From NCBI GenBank assembly GCA_020746835.1, contig JAGPNK010000015.1, positions 248,001 to 312,000 of the forward strand: a DNA stretch of 64,000 bases. The letters run 5' to 3'. The notes below the pieces were generated by a model. The model saw only the letters and a program-made list of their open reading frames with translations. It searched no databases and was not told the DNA's origin. The position numbers and the translations under genes were made by a program. Below, one piece after another: positions 40,801-50,455 of the stretch. Each line of letters opens with the position of its first letter. The first letter of the stretch is position 1. The stretch is from Stachybotrys elegans. Lineage: Eukaryota; Ascomycota; Sordariomycetes; Hypocreales; Stachybotryaceae.

Positions 40801-41362
40801 CGATGCCACCCCGACGGTTGCGAGGGATGCACCAGCAGTCCGAGAAGCCTATGACCCCATCGAGCGTCCGAGAAAACGTTCGAGGAACGAGGGGAGCAAT
40901 GGCACGGCGCCGTCTGCGGGAGACATGATGACCCAGGTGCCTGGTGCAAGACGCACCAGCACTGAAGCAGCTGGTGAGGCGGTGGCAGTCTCAAGGGGTC
41001 CCCTGAGCAGGACTCCTATTGTCGAGTCATTCTCTGACGGGATTTCTGCCGCGAGGAGCTCCACGAGACTACCAGCGTGGCACCGCAACCCCATGACAAT
41101 GGGGGGGAGGAACAGCGCGCCGGCTGCAGATGGGAGCAGCTGGGCAGCGACAGCAGAGAGCAGCTGGACAGCAGAGAGCAGCTGGGCAGCATCAACGGGG
41201 GGCGCGGCCAGGTTCACGGACCAAGGCAGGACAGTCCCGCGGGAGGGCACCACGAGGCCTGCGCAGAGGGGCAACAGATCAAGGAGCCCATACGTCAGGT
41301 TCGGAAATCAGGGCAACGGTAATTGGGATCATGGAAACAAAAGGTTTGATGGGATGGAATAA
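37872..41362 (+). CDS. Orphan multi-exon protein (1127 aa), Cys-containing N-terminus and long disordered C-terminus
   Basis: Exons 37872-38633, 38683-39045 and 39104-41362; both introns are short (49 and 58 nt) with good donors (GTAAGC, GTACGG). The first ~600 residues look globular: an N-terminal CGLCRLAYVPGDLVYYG, then SGSGAIIILQDH, FVLP-type hydrophobic stretches, LYPGDLSWAFP and RLMVWGPYPQDGDQGSP. The second half is disordered and charged, with a REREREM/ERQLERERGR helix, two AYDPIERPRK copies and tandem ESSW repeats. I do not recognise the family. Around 39650-39790 an alternative frame also reads protein-like (TWVAVVQKPVPNHVQEQEEL), so the third exon may hide an extra intron or a frameshift. 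Confidence 0.65.
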
Positions 41363-42554
41363 GCGGGATGCCGGGAATGGGAATTTGGAACATAACGACG
41401 TTACGGACACGGTCATGAGATGGGAAAAGGCTGAACCGCTCGCTTGGGAAACAAGGAACTTTGCTTCGGATATGGTTCGTATGGTACTGGGATTTGGAGT
41501 TTTTGCCTTGCCATCATATGATGGATGAGACTGATCAAAGGTAGATAGCAGAGGATGGCACTTGGTTTCCTTAGATACACGACATCTCAATATCACTTGC
41601 TCTCCTTGTTGTCTACGTAACGTTGGTGTTCATCTCCATTGTCGTGGTCGTGTTACAGGGGGCTCATGCCTATCTAGCTGGGTACCTGTGGATCTCGTAA
41701 TACAGGGCCCTACAGCGATAACAGGGCAGTTCGTGCAGACAGGTGGATTCGACGTCTCGCGGGAGCAGCCCAGTCAGTTGACGGAACCTGCCTTTGTCGC
41801 ATGGCTCGGGTTATTTGGAAAAACAGACAGTGTAGTTTAGACATGGTGTTTCATGTTTTACGACTGCCCATATTAGGTACCTGTAATTACAGTGGACACC
41901 TGTGCTGTGTGCGACGATCCCCCGCCAAGCCTACAGTGGGTGGACAGAGGTAAACGGCCCTGCCTTCTTTGACGGTTGAGTCGTTCTCGCTTCAATTGCT
42001 CTTCCCAACACACTGTAATAGGCTGCCTCACATTGGGCGCACCAAGAACTCTCTTCTTGGTTCTCAAATTTGGCCTTGAAGTCTGGAACAAAGAAAGCAT
42101 ACATACCCGCCGGAGCCATGTCCCAGAGAAAGGGAGCGCCATGACAAGGGATGCGAGATCTCACGGATCGTCATCTTCCTGTATCTCGATAGATGTGGCC
42201 GCTTGCTTTGAGAGGTGAACAAGGTCTTGTCCGTGCAAGACTTTACGTTTCGTCTCATTCAATGCGGTTGACCAGCTGTCGGAAGCATGCCTCCCCTCCC
42301 ACCACCCTGAGTGCTGCAACAGCCTGAATGGCCAGAACAGATGCAGGCGGTCGCTGAACAGAAGCCTCGAGGCGTCCTGCTTCTCAACGTTCCAAGGAAC
42401 GGCATAGACATGGTGGGTTTTTGTCTGTCCATATAAACCTCCAAGCTCCCGGTCTCCTCGCTCATCCAGCATCGCCCTCTACACTCACTCACTCATCGAT
42501 CCTGGGAGCTTGTTCCTGTTCTTTAAAACCATCTCCATATTCACCGGCACCAAG
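41363..42554. other. Intergenic region before the methyltransferase gene
   Basis: No gene is supported. The last 125 bp hold a TATA-like element and a CA/CT-rich leader (CACTCACTCACTC). Confidence 0.55.
42431..42437 (+). promoter_or_regulatory. TATA box of the EgtD/EasF-like methyltransferase gene
   Basis: ATATAAA lies 118 bp upstream of ATG 42555, with a C/T/A-rich leader after it. TATA boxes are uncommon in this window and suggest a regulated rather than housekeeping promoter (inference). Confidence 0.5.
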
Positions 42555-43526
42555 ATGTCGTCAAACGCAGACGAGAAGGTCATTGACATTGGCGGCAGCC
42601 GACTGTCCAACTCCTTTCACGATCAGGTCCTGAAGGCCTTGACCAACGAGATGCCCTATTTTCCAAAGGAGCTTGCCTATGCCGCCGGCATGGACAAGTG
42701 GCTCAAGGTCTCTGAGAAGTCGCACCAGACGTCGGACGAGATTGGCATCATCAGGGCCACTGTGGAGAGGGTCGTGTCCGAGCTGCCAGACGGCACGTCC
42801 ATCATCGACCTCGGCGCCGCCAACTCGCCCAAGTACGAGCCCTACGTGGAGGAGTTTGGGAGGCAGGGCAAGACGTGCTCGTACTTCCCGCTGGACGTGT
42901 CTCGCGACTCGCTCCTGAAGCAGGTTGGAAACGCCAGAGACAAGTTCAACGGCATCCACGCCGTCGGGTTATGGGGCGAGATCCAGGATGGAATGGCCTA
43001 TTTCCAAAAGATCAAGGGGCCCAAGCTGTATCTCGTCCTTGGGTCCATCCTGTACAATGCGCCTTACAAGATTTGCATCGATCGGGCCAAGGGTTTCGCC
43101 AGGGTGCTCGAGCCCGTCGACCGCCTCGTCGTCGGGCAAGACAGCCCTCCCGCGTCTGGAGACGTGGCGGCCGTGTGCTCGCCCTATGCCACGGCCGAGT
43201 ACGACGCCTTCCTCACCAGCTACCTGCAGGCCATCCAGGACGTTGCCGGCATCGAGGCTGACCCCGAGGCGGCCTGGACCGTGGAGCACTACACCGAGGC
43301 GGCGATGCACTCGTTCAAGGTGAGCACGACGCAGCGGCTCGTCTGTACCAAGCTCGCGGGGCGTGTGATTGAGGCGGGTAAGTCGTTTATCATGTTCCCT
43401 TCCTGGAAGAAGTCCGGGGAGGATGTTGCCACCTTGACAAACGTCGCTGGGCTGGAGATTGAGACGCTGGGCAAGGCCGAGAACTCGGACATGTATCAGT
43501 ATCTCATCTGGGCCATGGACGTCTAG
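42555..43526 (+). CDS. SAM-dependent methyltransferase, EgtD/EasF (histidine-specific methyltransferase-like) family
   Basis: A single exon encodes 323 aa from the first in-frame ATG. The protein opens VIDIGGSRLSNSFHDQVLKA, like the IIDI...DQV start of fungal 4-dimethylallyltryptophan N-methyltransferase. It then has a SAM-binding glycine region SIIDLGAANSPK (Gly87) and a following acidic strand YFPLDVSRDSL, both in the expected positions for the Methyltransf_33 fold. EgtD trimethylates histidine to hercynine, and EasF/FgaMT N-methylates a prenylated tryptophan. This protein is a stand-alone domain, so it is closer to EasF in layout than to fungal Egt1 fusions. The substrate is unknown. It stands at the left end of a run of possible tailoring enzymes (42-60 kb). 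Confidence 0.82.
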   Translation: MSSNADEKVIDIGGSRLSNSFHDQVLKALTNEMPYFPKELAYAAGMDKWLKVSEKSHQTSDEIGIIRATVERVVSELPDGTSIIDLGAANSPKYEPYVEEFGRQGKTCSYFPLDVSRDSLLKQVGNARDKFNGIHAVGLWGEIQDGMAYFQKIKGPKLYLVLGSILYNAPYKICIDRAKGFARVLEPVDRLVVGQDSPPASGDVAAVCSPYATAEYDAFLTSYLQAIQDVAGIEADPEAAWTVEHYTEAAMHSFKVSTTQRLVCTKLAGRVIEAGKSFIMFPSWKKSGEDVATLTNVAGLEIETLGKAENSDMYQYLIWAMDV

Positions 43527-44528
43527 AAGTGTGTCGTGGATAGCCCCAGGGGCCACGAAATGTGTGAGACGCTATAGACGCAGATGTGAGGCTAAGTAGG
43601 GGTGTGATGGATCGTGTCCCGTGCTGGGACGTGTTCATGGAGCCGGAGTGTAGTGGTAGCTTGTCAATTCCACGAGTATTCGAATGCTTGGTTCTGTGAT
43701 GTCGTTATGTTCGATTGCTATCCTATTTGCGCACAGGGTCGGGGAATCCCGCAAGACCCTTATGTTAACTCACTTTGTGCGCAGGCCAGCGTCTGGAGCC
43801 CAAGCTCTTGCGGCAGTGTGGATAGAAGGAAGACGAGGAAAGTCTTCTTGGCCATGTCTGTTGCTAGAACTCGAGTCTAGGGTTAGGTTCTGCAATCACG
43901 CATTTCGAACCAGGCACGGCCATGGCATCATCAGCGGCTACAGTTAGCATTAGATATAGCTTGTTTATCTCCTGCTAGCGTCACAAATACAATAATATTC
44001 TAACCTTGGTGCCTTAGTCTCGACCTCTCATTGAACAGTCCTTGTTTATGTAAGGTCAGTGGTTGTAAACGCCAGCACCTTTAACTTTGTCGGGATATAA
44101 GGGTTAAAGCTCATGAACAGTATGTGTACACGTTGAGGCCAGTCCGACGATCCTTTTATTGTCTGACTGTTCTTGATTCCAAGGGTAATAGGGCAACCAT
44201 TACTGTTTATACACTGTTCCTTTTTCTATCTGCATACATTTGCACCATCCTAGAGTCCCTCTGGTCTGAATATGGCGGCAATCATAAATCCTCCCCTTGA
44301 CAACCCGACAACTGAATTTCTTTACGGATGGATTGCTCCATATGTCCTCCTGTTATATGTCGTATTGGCCCCGGCGGGGAAATTCCCAGATTCCGACCGG
44401 GGTTTCAGTTCTGTATTTAGACGGAGCAGGGCTCAGTGCGGTGCCATCTTACATTCCTACCAACCATCTCAACACGCATTGCCTTGAAACCAGCATCGGC
44501 GCGCGTGTTGCATATCCGCTATCCCACT
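43527..44528. other. AT-richer intergenic spacer
   Basis: No gene or repeat is recognised. The stretch between 43930 and 44250 is noticeably AT-richer than the surrounding genes. Confidence 0.5.
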
Positions 44529-45892
44529 ATGAGGCGCCTTGCCACAAGAGTTAAGCGGTCCTTTGCCAACCTCCAGGCCCAGGCGGGTGCCGCGAGTCCC
44601 CCAGCGGACCGCCCGCCCGCTCAAGAGCCTGACTGTGTTGCAAGGCCGCCGGTCCCGTCTGATAGCGGGCTCGAGAGCTTGCCGCCTGAAGTCACGCGTC
44701 AAATCATGGCACTGTTGCCGCTGGCCGATGTCAAGGCCATCGTGTTTGCCTCGCCTGTCTTTTACCATCAATATCGCTTTGACCGCAAATATATACTCTG
44801 CAGGGCCTTGGAGCAGACACTTGGCCCTGCATGCCGTGAAGCTTACGCTGCCTACCAGTGCGGCGCAGCACTCGAACGGATTCCCACGGTTGTGCAAGAA
44901 GCAGTCCAGTCATACAGCTCCATGTCGCCGTGCCACTCCATTTACAACGTGTCAACCGAGGAAGAAGCCGTCGGCATGGCCAGCTTCTACCTCAAGACAG
45001 TCCAGCCCGTTGTGGGATACTATGGCCGCTGGGCACTCGACAACCTTTCCAAGCACACGGGCAGACATCCCCACTATCAGACTGTACAGATGACGAGCAC
45101 GGAAATAATGCGAATCACAGGTGCTGCATATCGGTTCCAGATTCTGTGTCATGTTTTAGACAATCGATCGCCGGATGACACGGTCAACACGTACTTTACT
45201 TGTTTGGAGGGATGGGAGGCAGACCAGGTGCTTGCATTCTATCAGTTCATCAGACGCATGATCAAGGATACTTTCGAGAAGATCAAGGAAGACTTACATC
45301 CAAAACATGCAAGATTCAAAGACCAGGGCCCTTATCCGAGCCCACAAGAGGCCTTCCAATTGGATCGTAAGTCTCCCTCAGCCTCACCTGTTTCCACGCC
45401 TGACCCTGGATACTAGTATATCCAAAGTCATACATTGAAGGCACAGCTCTGTTCGGCAAACTCGACCTGTTGAGGAAAATGTATTTGGTGAGAGGGCACG
45501 AGGAACTTGTAGTCCTCATGCAACGGCACATCAAGATGTCCACTGGTCACGTCATGAGCCCGTGGTCTGGTCTGTTTGATGAAACGAGCCAGGTCGAGAG
45601 GCAGAGAAATGACTCTATACGAAGACAGAGGCTCCTCGGCAGAGAGCCATTTCCTTTCCTCGGGGAGTGTCAGGGGCCGCCATTAGCTTGGTCAACTATC
45701 TGGGAGGATAAGTACAGTAACCTCTATGGATTCTACACCTCGGCGGAACTGCGATATTGGGGCTACATCTTCTGGGATGCTGCGACATTGAATTCGACTG
45801 GGGCTATGAAAGTGCTTCAGGAGCAGTGGTCGAAACGATGGGACGGTCTCAGTGCCTTGGATCATTTCAACTACTTCCTCGACGAAGCCTGA
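44529..45892 (+). CDS. F-box-like domain protein (437 aa)
   Basis: Exons 44529-45366 and 45417-45892; the intron has GTAAGT and TACTAG ends. After a Pro/Ala-rich N-terminus, residues about 48-90 read GLESLPPEVTRQIMALLPLA-DVKAIVFASPVFYHQYR, a typical F-box-like helix bundle (LP.E...I...L...D......S..F). The rest is helical with no repeats I can name, as in the many fungal F-box proteins lacking LRR or WD40. Such proteins bind Skp1 and recruit targets to SCF ubiquitin ligases. The target is unknown. The family is highly expanded and often sits in accessory regions. Upstream in-frame codons to 44436 start with GTG and are not counted. Confidence 0.82.
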
Positions 45893-45914
45893 CGGTCCGT
45901 AGAGTTTCTATCCC

Positions 45915-47560
45915 TTATGCAGAGACTATTCCGTATCTCACCATCCCCATAACGGCACCCAGGAGAATAGCAAAGGGTGCCCCAAGACCATAGTAGCGTC
46001 CGCCGATATATGCAGTAGCCGTCACAACCACCCACCAAGGGTCATCTCCCAGGCTGCGACCAGACTGGAAGCCTTCGTCTATGTACCCTACCATCCAGAT
46101 GCGGAAAACGGCCGTGTAGATGAGCCCAACAGCGCCAGCGTTTATGCCGCGGATAACAGACTTCACCCACGGCCTGCTCCTCAGCGAGCCCCATACACCC
46201 ATCGTTCCGTGCACGAGGACCATGCCGGGGAAGAAGATACCGACGTATGCTATCAGGGCGCCCAGTATGGAGGGAGAACCACTGTTGGAGGCGCTCAATC
46301 CGCCAAGGAAGACGGCAAAGTTAAAGTTTGGCCCGGGAAAGGCCTGGGCGATTGCGAGCCCGATCAAGAAGTCTCGTGGGCTGACCCAGCCTTCTGCAAC
46401 AATGTACTCTCGAAGAAGCGGGATAACCACAGGTCCCCCTCCAAAGATGATTGTTCCGGCGAGATAGAGATTGGCGAAGAGACGGTATAGCAAGGGAAGG
46501 TCCTCGACGACACCTCGGACAACCATGACGACAACCAGTGAGGCAAAGAAGGCAGTGATAATAGCCGTCCCGACCTTCCATGAAAAGTTGAGTTGGTACT
46601 CTCGAGGGATTATTCGCTCCGTCTCATTCTCGGACTCTGGGCCCAGAGTCTCGGCTTCTCCGGGCACAGCCGTTGATTGCGCCGCGGACGAGTGGTGCGC
46701 AACGTCCGAGCGGCTTTCTTCTCTTAGCGACGTAATCCCATCTTCCACAGGTGGCGACGTATTGTCCCTACGCCTCAACCGCCTGGTCAACTCGACAATG
46801 GTCTTGAAAGGTCTGCGGAGCCAGTGGTAGTCGTTGACCACGGTGGCGACGCCGCACGCGAGCATAAGCGTCGGAAAGTACCACAGAGCGTTGTACAGCA
46901 TTCCGGCTGCCGCGCTCATGAAGACGAGAGTCCGGGTAAGCTGGTCGGTGATTGCCTTTTGCGAAAGCTCGACTGCTGCGAGGGCGATGACACCGACAGT
47001 GGCGGCATTGAGGCCGGAGAGTAAAGCGTACACGGGCCGCGGAAGAGTCGATTCAATATTAGCAATCCCCACAGATAGTCCATACATTCCACAGGCACCG
47101 GGAAGGCTGTTGAGTGTTTAGCTGCAATGCTGTGGTTTCGTCTGGGCTTGAATCACAACTCACCTCCACAGCAGAAACCCCAACAATCCCCCAAAGAAGC
47201 CATCGTGGATCAGGTTGATGCAGTAGAGCATTTTGGTGCTGGCCGGCCCAGACAAAGCCTGCGAAATGCCAAATAGCTCTTGATACTGTGAAGCGTCAGC
47301 TCAGTTACCGCTAATATTGAGGGGCGACAAACTAAAGGATCATCCAGCCATCTTAACTTGGTGACAAACTTGTCGTGAAACTAGACTGCGGTTAGGCGCT
47401 TCAATTGAGACCCCAGGTGGTGAGGTGAGCTCACGATCTTGAAGTGGACTGGCGGACCGCCAAAGGCGCTGAATCCCAGGTGCCATTCTGCGCGGATGAT
47501 CTCGAGGGCGCGTTGGCTGTAGCGAGCAGCCGCCGCCTCCCAACTGGTGGTGATGGCCAT
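45915..47560 (-). CDS. Chromate transporter, ChrA/CHR family
   Basis: Exons (minus) 47560-47435, 47380-47333, 47285-47164 and 47106-45915 encode 495 aa. The three introns are short, and splicing restores the CHR signatures LGFSAFGGPPVHF, FHDKFVTKLRWLDD, ELFGISQALSGPASTKM and WSLPGACGMYGLSVG. The protein has two homologous membrane halves (the second has IIFGGGPVVIPLLREY and AQAFPGPNFNFAVFLGG). A hydrophilic loop of about 60 residues rich in Ser/Glu separates them. Members move chromate in exchange for or together with anions such as sulfate. The fungal Neurospora CHR-1 mediates chromate uptake, whereas bacterial ChrA effluxes it, so direction here is undetermined. It ends only 22 bp from the F-box stop codon, convergently. 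The GTTTGT donor of exon 2 is non-standard. Confidence 0.92.
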
Positions 47561-48871
47561 GACCTGCAGGCGGATGCGATGTAACTACTGATTGGATGGA
47601 TGTTGGAGGTTGTCAACTACCTTATTTTGCTCCCCGCATAGAGTTGCGGCCCCATTGACAGGGAGTCGCACGTCATCGGCAACTAATTGCACGTAATAAT
47701 TGTGGGCCAATATTCCGCGGCCAGCCATGTTTCCAGTGTTTCTTTGGTCGAATACATGGCTAGAGATAGGGTAGAGGAGTTGATGGACCAGAGTTAGTTG
47801 AAGTAACACTGAATCTCGAAACAATGCTTCAGCAGTCCCCAGTGCCAGTGCAATCGGAAGCCAGCAGTGAGTTGGGCCTGAAGTCCCAACGGGTAAACAT
47901 TGAGGCTCATTATCTTCATCAAGGCTGCGGTTTTAGACAAAGTTTTTATTCGTAATCGTTTGGAGGTTGTGAATGAAAAGCCTGACTCTATGCCAGCAGC
48001 GAAGCCGGGCGTATAAACGATTGTCTCAGATAAAGCCCACAAAATATTGTGAGAGCAAATTACCAGATGGAATTTAACCTTGATTCTCAAATTCATTTAC
48101 TAGAGCATGTTTTGGGTTACATCGACACAATTATCCGGAGCCCGGGCTGGATGCCTCTGTCCGGCTGATTGTCTCGATGGATAAAGTGAGCTCGCATATG
48201 CATGTGCCGCCCCAAGCACACTCACCTCCCTGATGCATTTACGCTGTACGAGCAAGTTTTGCCTGGCTGAAATCTGCAGCCAAGACGTTCCATTGCTGCC
48301 TTCATTCCTTCACAGCTGCATAAGACAGGCAGCCAGGACGGGGCTACAGGTGCCTTCAGTCGGCCCGAGACGAAGCATGCTGCAGCTAAAATATGCATCA
48401 GGAAGCACTCAACATCCAATCGAGATGTACACGCCATGCAGGGGTGTTTATATGGCTATTTGTCTGGCACGGGTGTGTTGCAGGCATCGCCCGTATAGGT
48501 ATGCTTGACGCACAATCATGTCGGCGGATGGGCTGCTCCGGATATCAAGCTCGACGGCTGGGGATCATATACGATGCAGCGCTCCTAATTGTGCCTCCCA
48601 TACGCGTAAATGAGCTTTGTCATGCTAAATCGACAGCATAATACTCCAGATATCCACCATCACGCGCAGATGCCAGACATGTAGAAACCCCTGAAACAAA
48701 TACAGCGACTCGTGCCGATACTCTCTCCACTAAGACGGCTGCGACACTATCTGACTTGGACCCAGCGCACTGCCTAGCGAGACAATATCAGGGTCCATCT
48801 CATTGGATTTTAACCCATCACCGCCACAACGTCGTCACTTTGTCTGTTTGGCAGAGGCAAGATTCGCCACA
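47561..48871. other. Intergenic region, divergent promoter
   Basis: The region lies between the starts of the chromate transporter (-) and the GH16-like gene (+). It is AT-richer than its neighbours. I see no gene, RNA or inverted repeat. Confidence 0.5.
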
Positions 48872-49597
48872 ATGGTCAACTTGTTTACACTATCCACCAT
48901 ACTGGGCACACTACAGGGGCTGGCTGGTGTTCGTACGGTGCCGGTGCCCATTTCTGAACACCGGGATCGGAATGCTACGGTACCTGCTCGGCAGGTGCTG
49001 TTTCGTGACGACTTTGAGGACTTCAACCAAACAATATGGAGATGCGAATACTCGTGTCCCGTCATAGAGACTGGAAAGGCCCGGTTCCGTCTACGCTCCG
49101 GCGTGGAAGCCGAGACGCACGGGTCTTGGTCCAAGGCCAGCTATAAGCCCAGGCAATTCACATCCGGTCGCTTCACAGTCAGAATAGCCTTGACGGAACG
49201 GCCCAACGCCACGGTGTGGTGGGGAGTTGCGCTGTGGGACAATGGTCCGGCAGCAAATCTCAGCCAGTACAACGAGATCAACTTTGGGTACACGACGGAT
49301 CAGCTATTCGGCGACACTGAGCTGCGCGTGGAGAGCACAAAGCTGGGCAAGTATGCTTCAGTTAGGGTCGACACGGGCGTGGATTTGTACGATGAGCAAT
49401 GGCACGTGGCGACGCTGGAGTACGACGCCAACCATGTCTCCTTCTATCTCGATGGGAACCTGCTGCAGACTATTACCGATAGGAGCGTTATTCCCACGGA
49501 TCCTATGCACCTGGTCCTCGGTCCCCGTCTAGTTAGGGGCGACCCGATGACAACTGGCTTCACCCAATCGATCGACTGGGTAGAAGTTGAAGGATGA
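48872..49597 (+). CDS. Secreted concanavalin A-like / GH16-fold protein with a degenerate active site (241 aa)
   Basis: One exon from ATG 48872. A signal peptide (MVNLFTLSTILGTLQGLAG) precedes a compact jelly-roll domain. VLFRDDFEDFNQTIW matches the DDF...W opening of family 16 glycoside hydrolases, followed by TSGRFTVRIALTERPNATVW, YNEINFGYTTDQLFGD, a central Trp-containing strand HVATLEYDANHVSFYLDG and a closing VEVEG strand. GH16 enzymes use ExDxxE; here the site reads NEINFGY, so the second and third acidic residues are missing. It may be a carbohydrate-binding or inactivated relative rather than a beta-glucanase. Two or three N-glycosylation sites are visible. It probably acts outside the cell or in the wall (inference). 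Confidence 0.75.
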   Translation: MVNLFTLSTILGTLQGLAGVRTVPVPISEHRDRNATVPARQVLFRDDFEDFNQTIWRCEYSCPVIETGKARFRLRSGVEAETHGSWSKASYKPRQFTSGRFTVRIALTERPNATVWWGVALWDNGPAANLSQYNEINFGYTTDQLFGDTELRVESTKLGKYASVRVDTGVDLYDEQWHVATLEYDANHVSFYLDGNLLQTITDRSVIPTDPMHLVLGPRLVRGDPMTTGFTQSIDWVEVEG

Positions 49598-49969
49598 GAG
49601 TGGTGTCTTGATATTTCACATGAAGGAGTCCAGACGCTTAAATCCAGAGACGCTTGACTTTCTGCAAGCCCGTGAGTCATGCAACAAGATAGTTAGAAAG
49701 CCGGCGCTCTTTACATACTTCACATTGACGGCTACCCTGGACAAGCCAGACTATTGAGCGTGCACCTCCCTTGATCATCCCGTGGTGATACTGTCAGAAG
49801 ATCTTGAAAGAAGCAAGCATGTTTCGAACAAGCTAGAGCGAACGAGATTGTAACTAATGCGTCTGGAAACGAGGAACTGATGGCAGGGCGATAGGTGCAC
49901 GGGTCAGAATACCCCTATAAGCTGGGCTAACAGCTCCCTTGTCATCAACCAATGACAATTCATTGGATA
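49598..49969. other. Spacer between GH16-like gene and tRNA-Glu
   Basis: The only notable content is an 18-bp inverted repeat directly before the tRNA (49949-49966). Confidence 0.5.
49949..49966. repeat. Short inverted repeat upstream of tRNA-Glu
   Basis: CCAATGA and its exact reverse complement TCATTGG flank a 4-nt centre, ending 3 nt before the tRNA. It could be a hairpin or a CCAAT-type protein site; significance is unclear. Confidence 0.6.
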
Positions 49970-50041
49970 TCCGGTATGGTGTAGTGGCTAACATCGCTCG
50001 CTCTCACCGAGCAGCCCAGGGTTCGATTCCCTGTACCGGAG
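49970..50041 (+). tRNA. tRNA-Glu (CTC)
   Basis: 72 nt, no intron. The acceptor stem TCCGGTA pairs with TACCGGA. The D arm contains GTGTAGTGGCTAAC, typical of fungal tRNA-Glu. The anticodon stem GCTCG/CGAGC closes a seven-base loop CTCTCAC with anticodon CTC at its centre. The T arm is CAGGG-TTCGATT-CCCTG, followed by discriminator G. CCA is not encoded, as usual in eukaryotes. A short T-rich stretch follows (GATTATTTATTTTG), fitting RNA polymerase III termination. Confidence 0.95.
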
Positions 50042-50455
50042 ATTATTTATTTTGCCCAGGAGCATAATTCTCTAGCGCTTATCTTTTTGCATCTTGATAT
50101 CGCTTCGTACGGCCCCTGTAAATTGCTCCCAGTTTAGACGGCCAACGACGTTACATGCTCCGCTAGGTCAGCAAGCATTCGACACTGATAGCCAACCAGC
50201 AGCTCGCTTTTGCTACACGTATGTACATAGATGCGACGGCTTTCTGCCCAACTCCTTGCTTATCCCCACCGTCCGGCCCGTCTTCCCCTTTTATTAGTGA
50301 GTGACCCCCTTTCTCGTAAGGCTGGAAGCGGAGACTCGTCTCAATCTGCTTGCTTTTATACCCTCGCTCCCCTGCCTCAACAAGCCCAAAAAATAAAAAA
50401 TAAAAAATAACCTTGTACACCGCAATTGTCTCGGCAACAGTCGCACACTGTCATC
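50042..50455. other. Promoter region of the glycosyltransferase gene
   Basis: The T-rich Pol III terminator region begins it. A run of AAAAAATAAAAAATAAAAAATAA lies at about 50389-50410, 45 bp before the ATG. No gene is seen. Confidence 0.5.
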
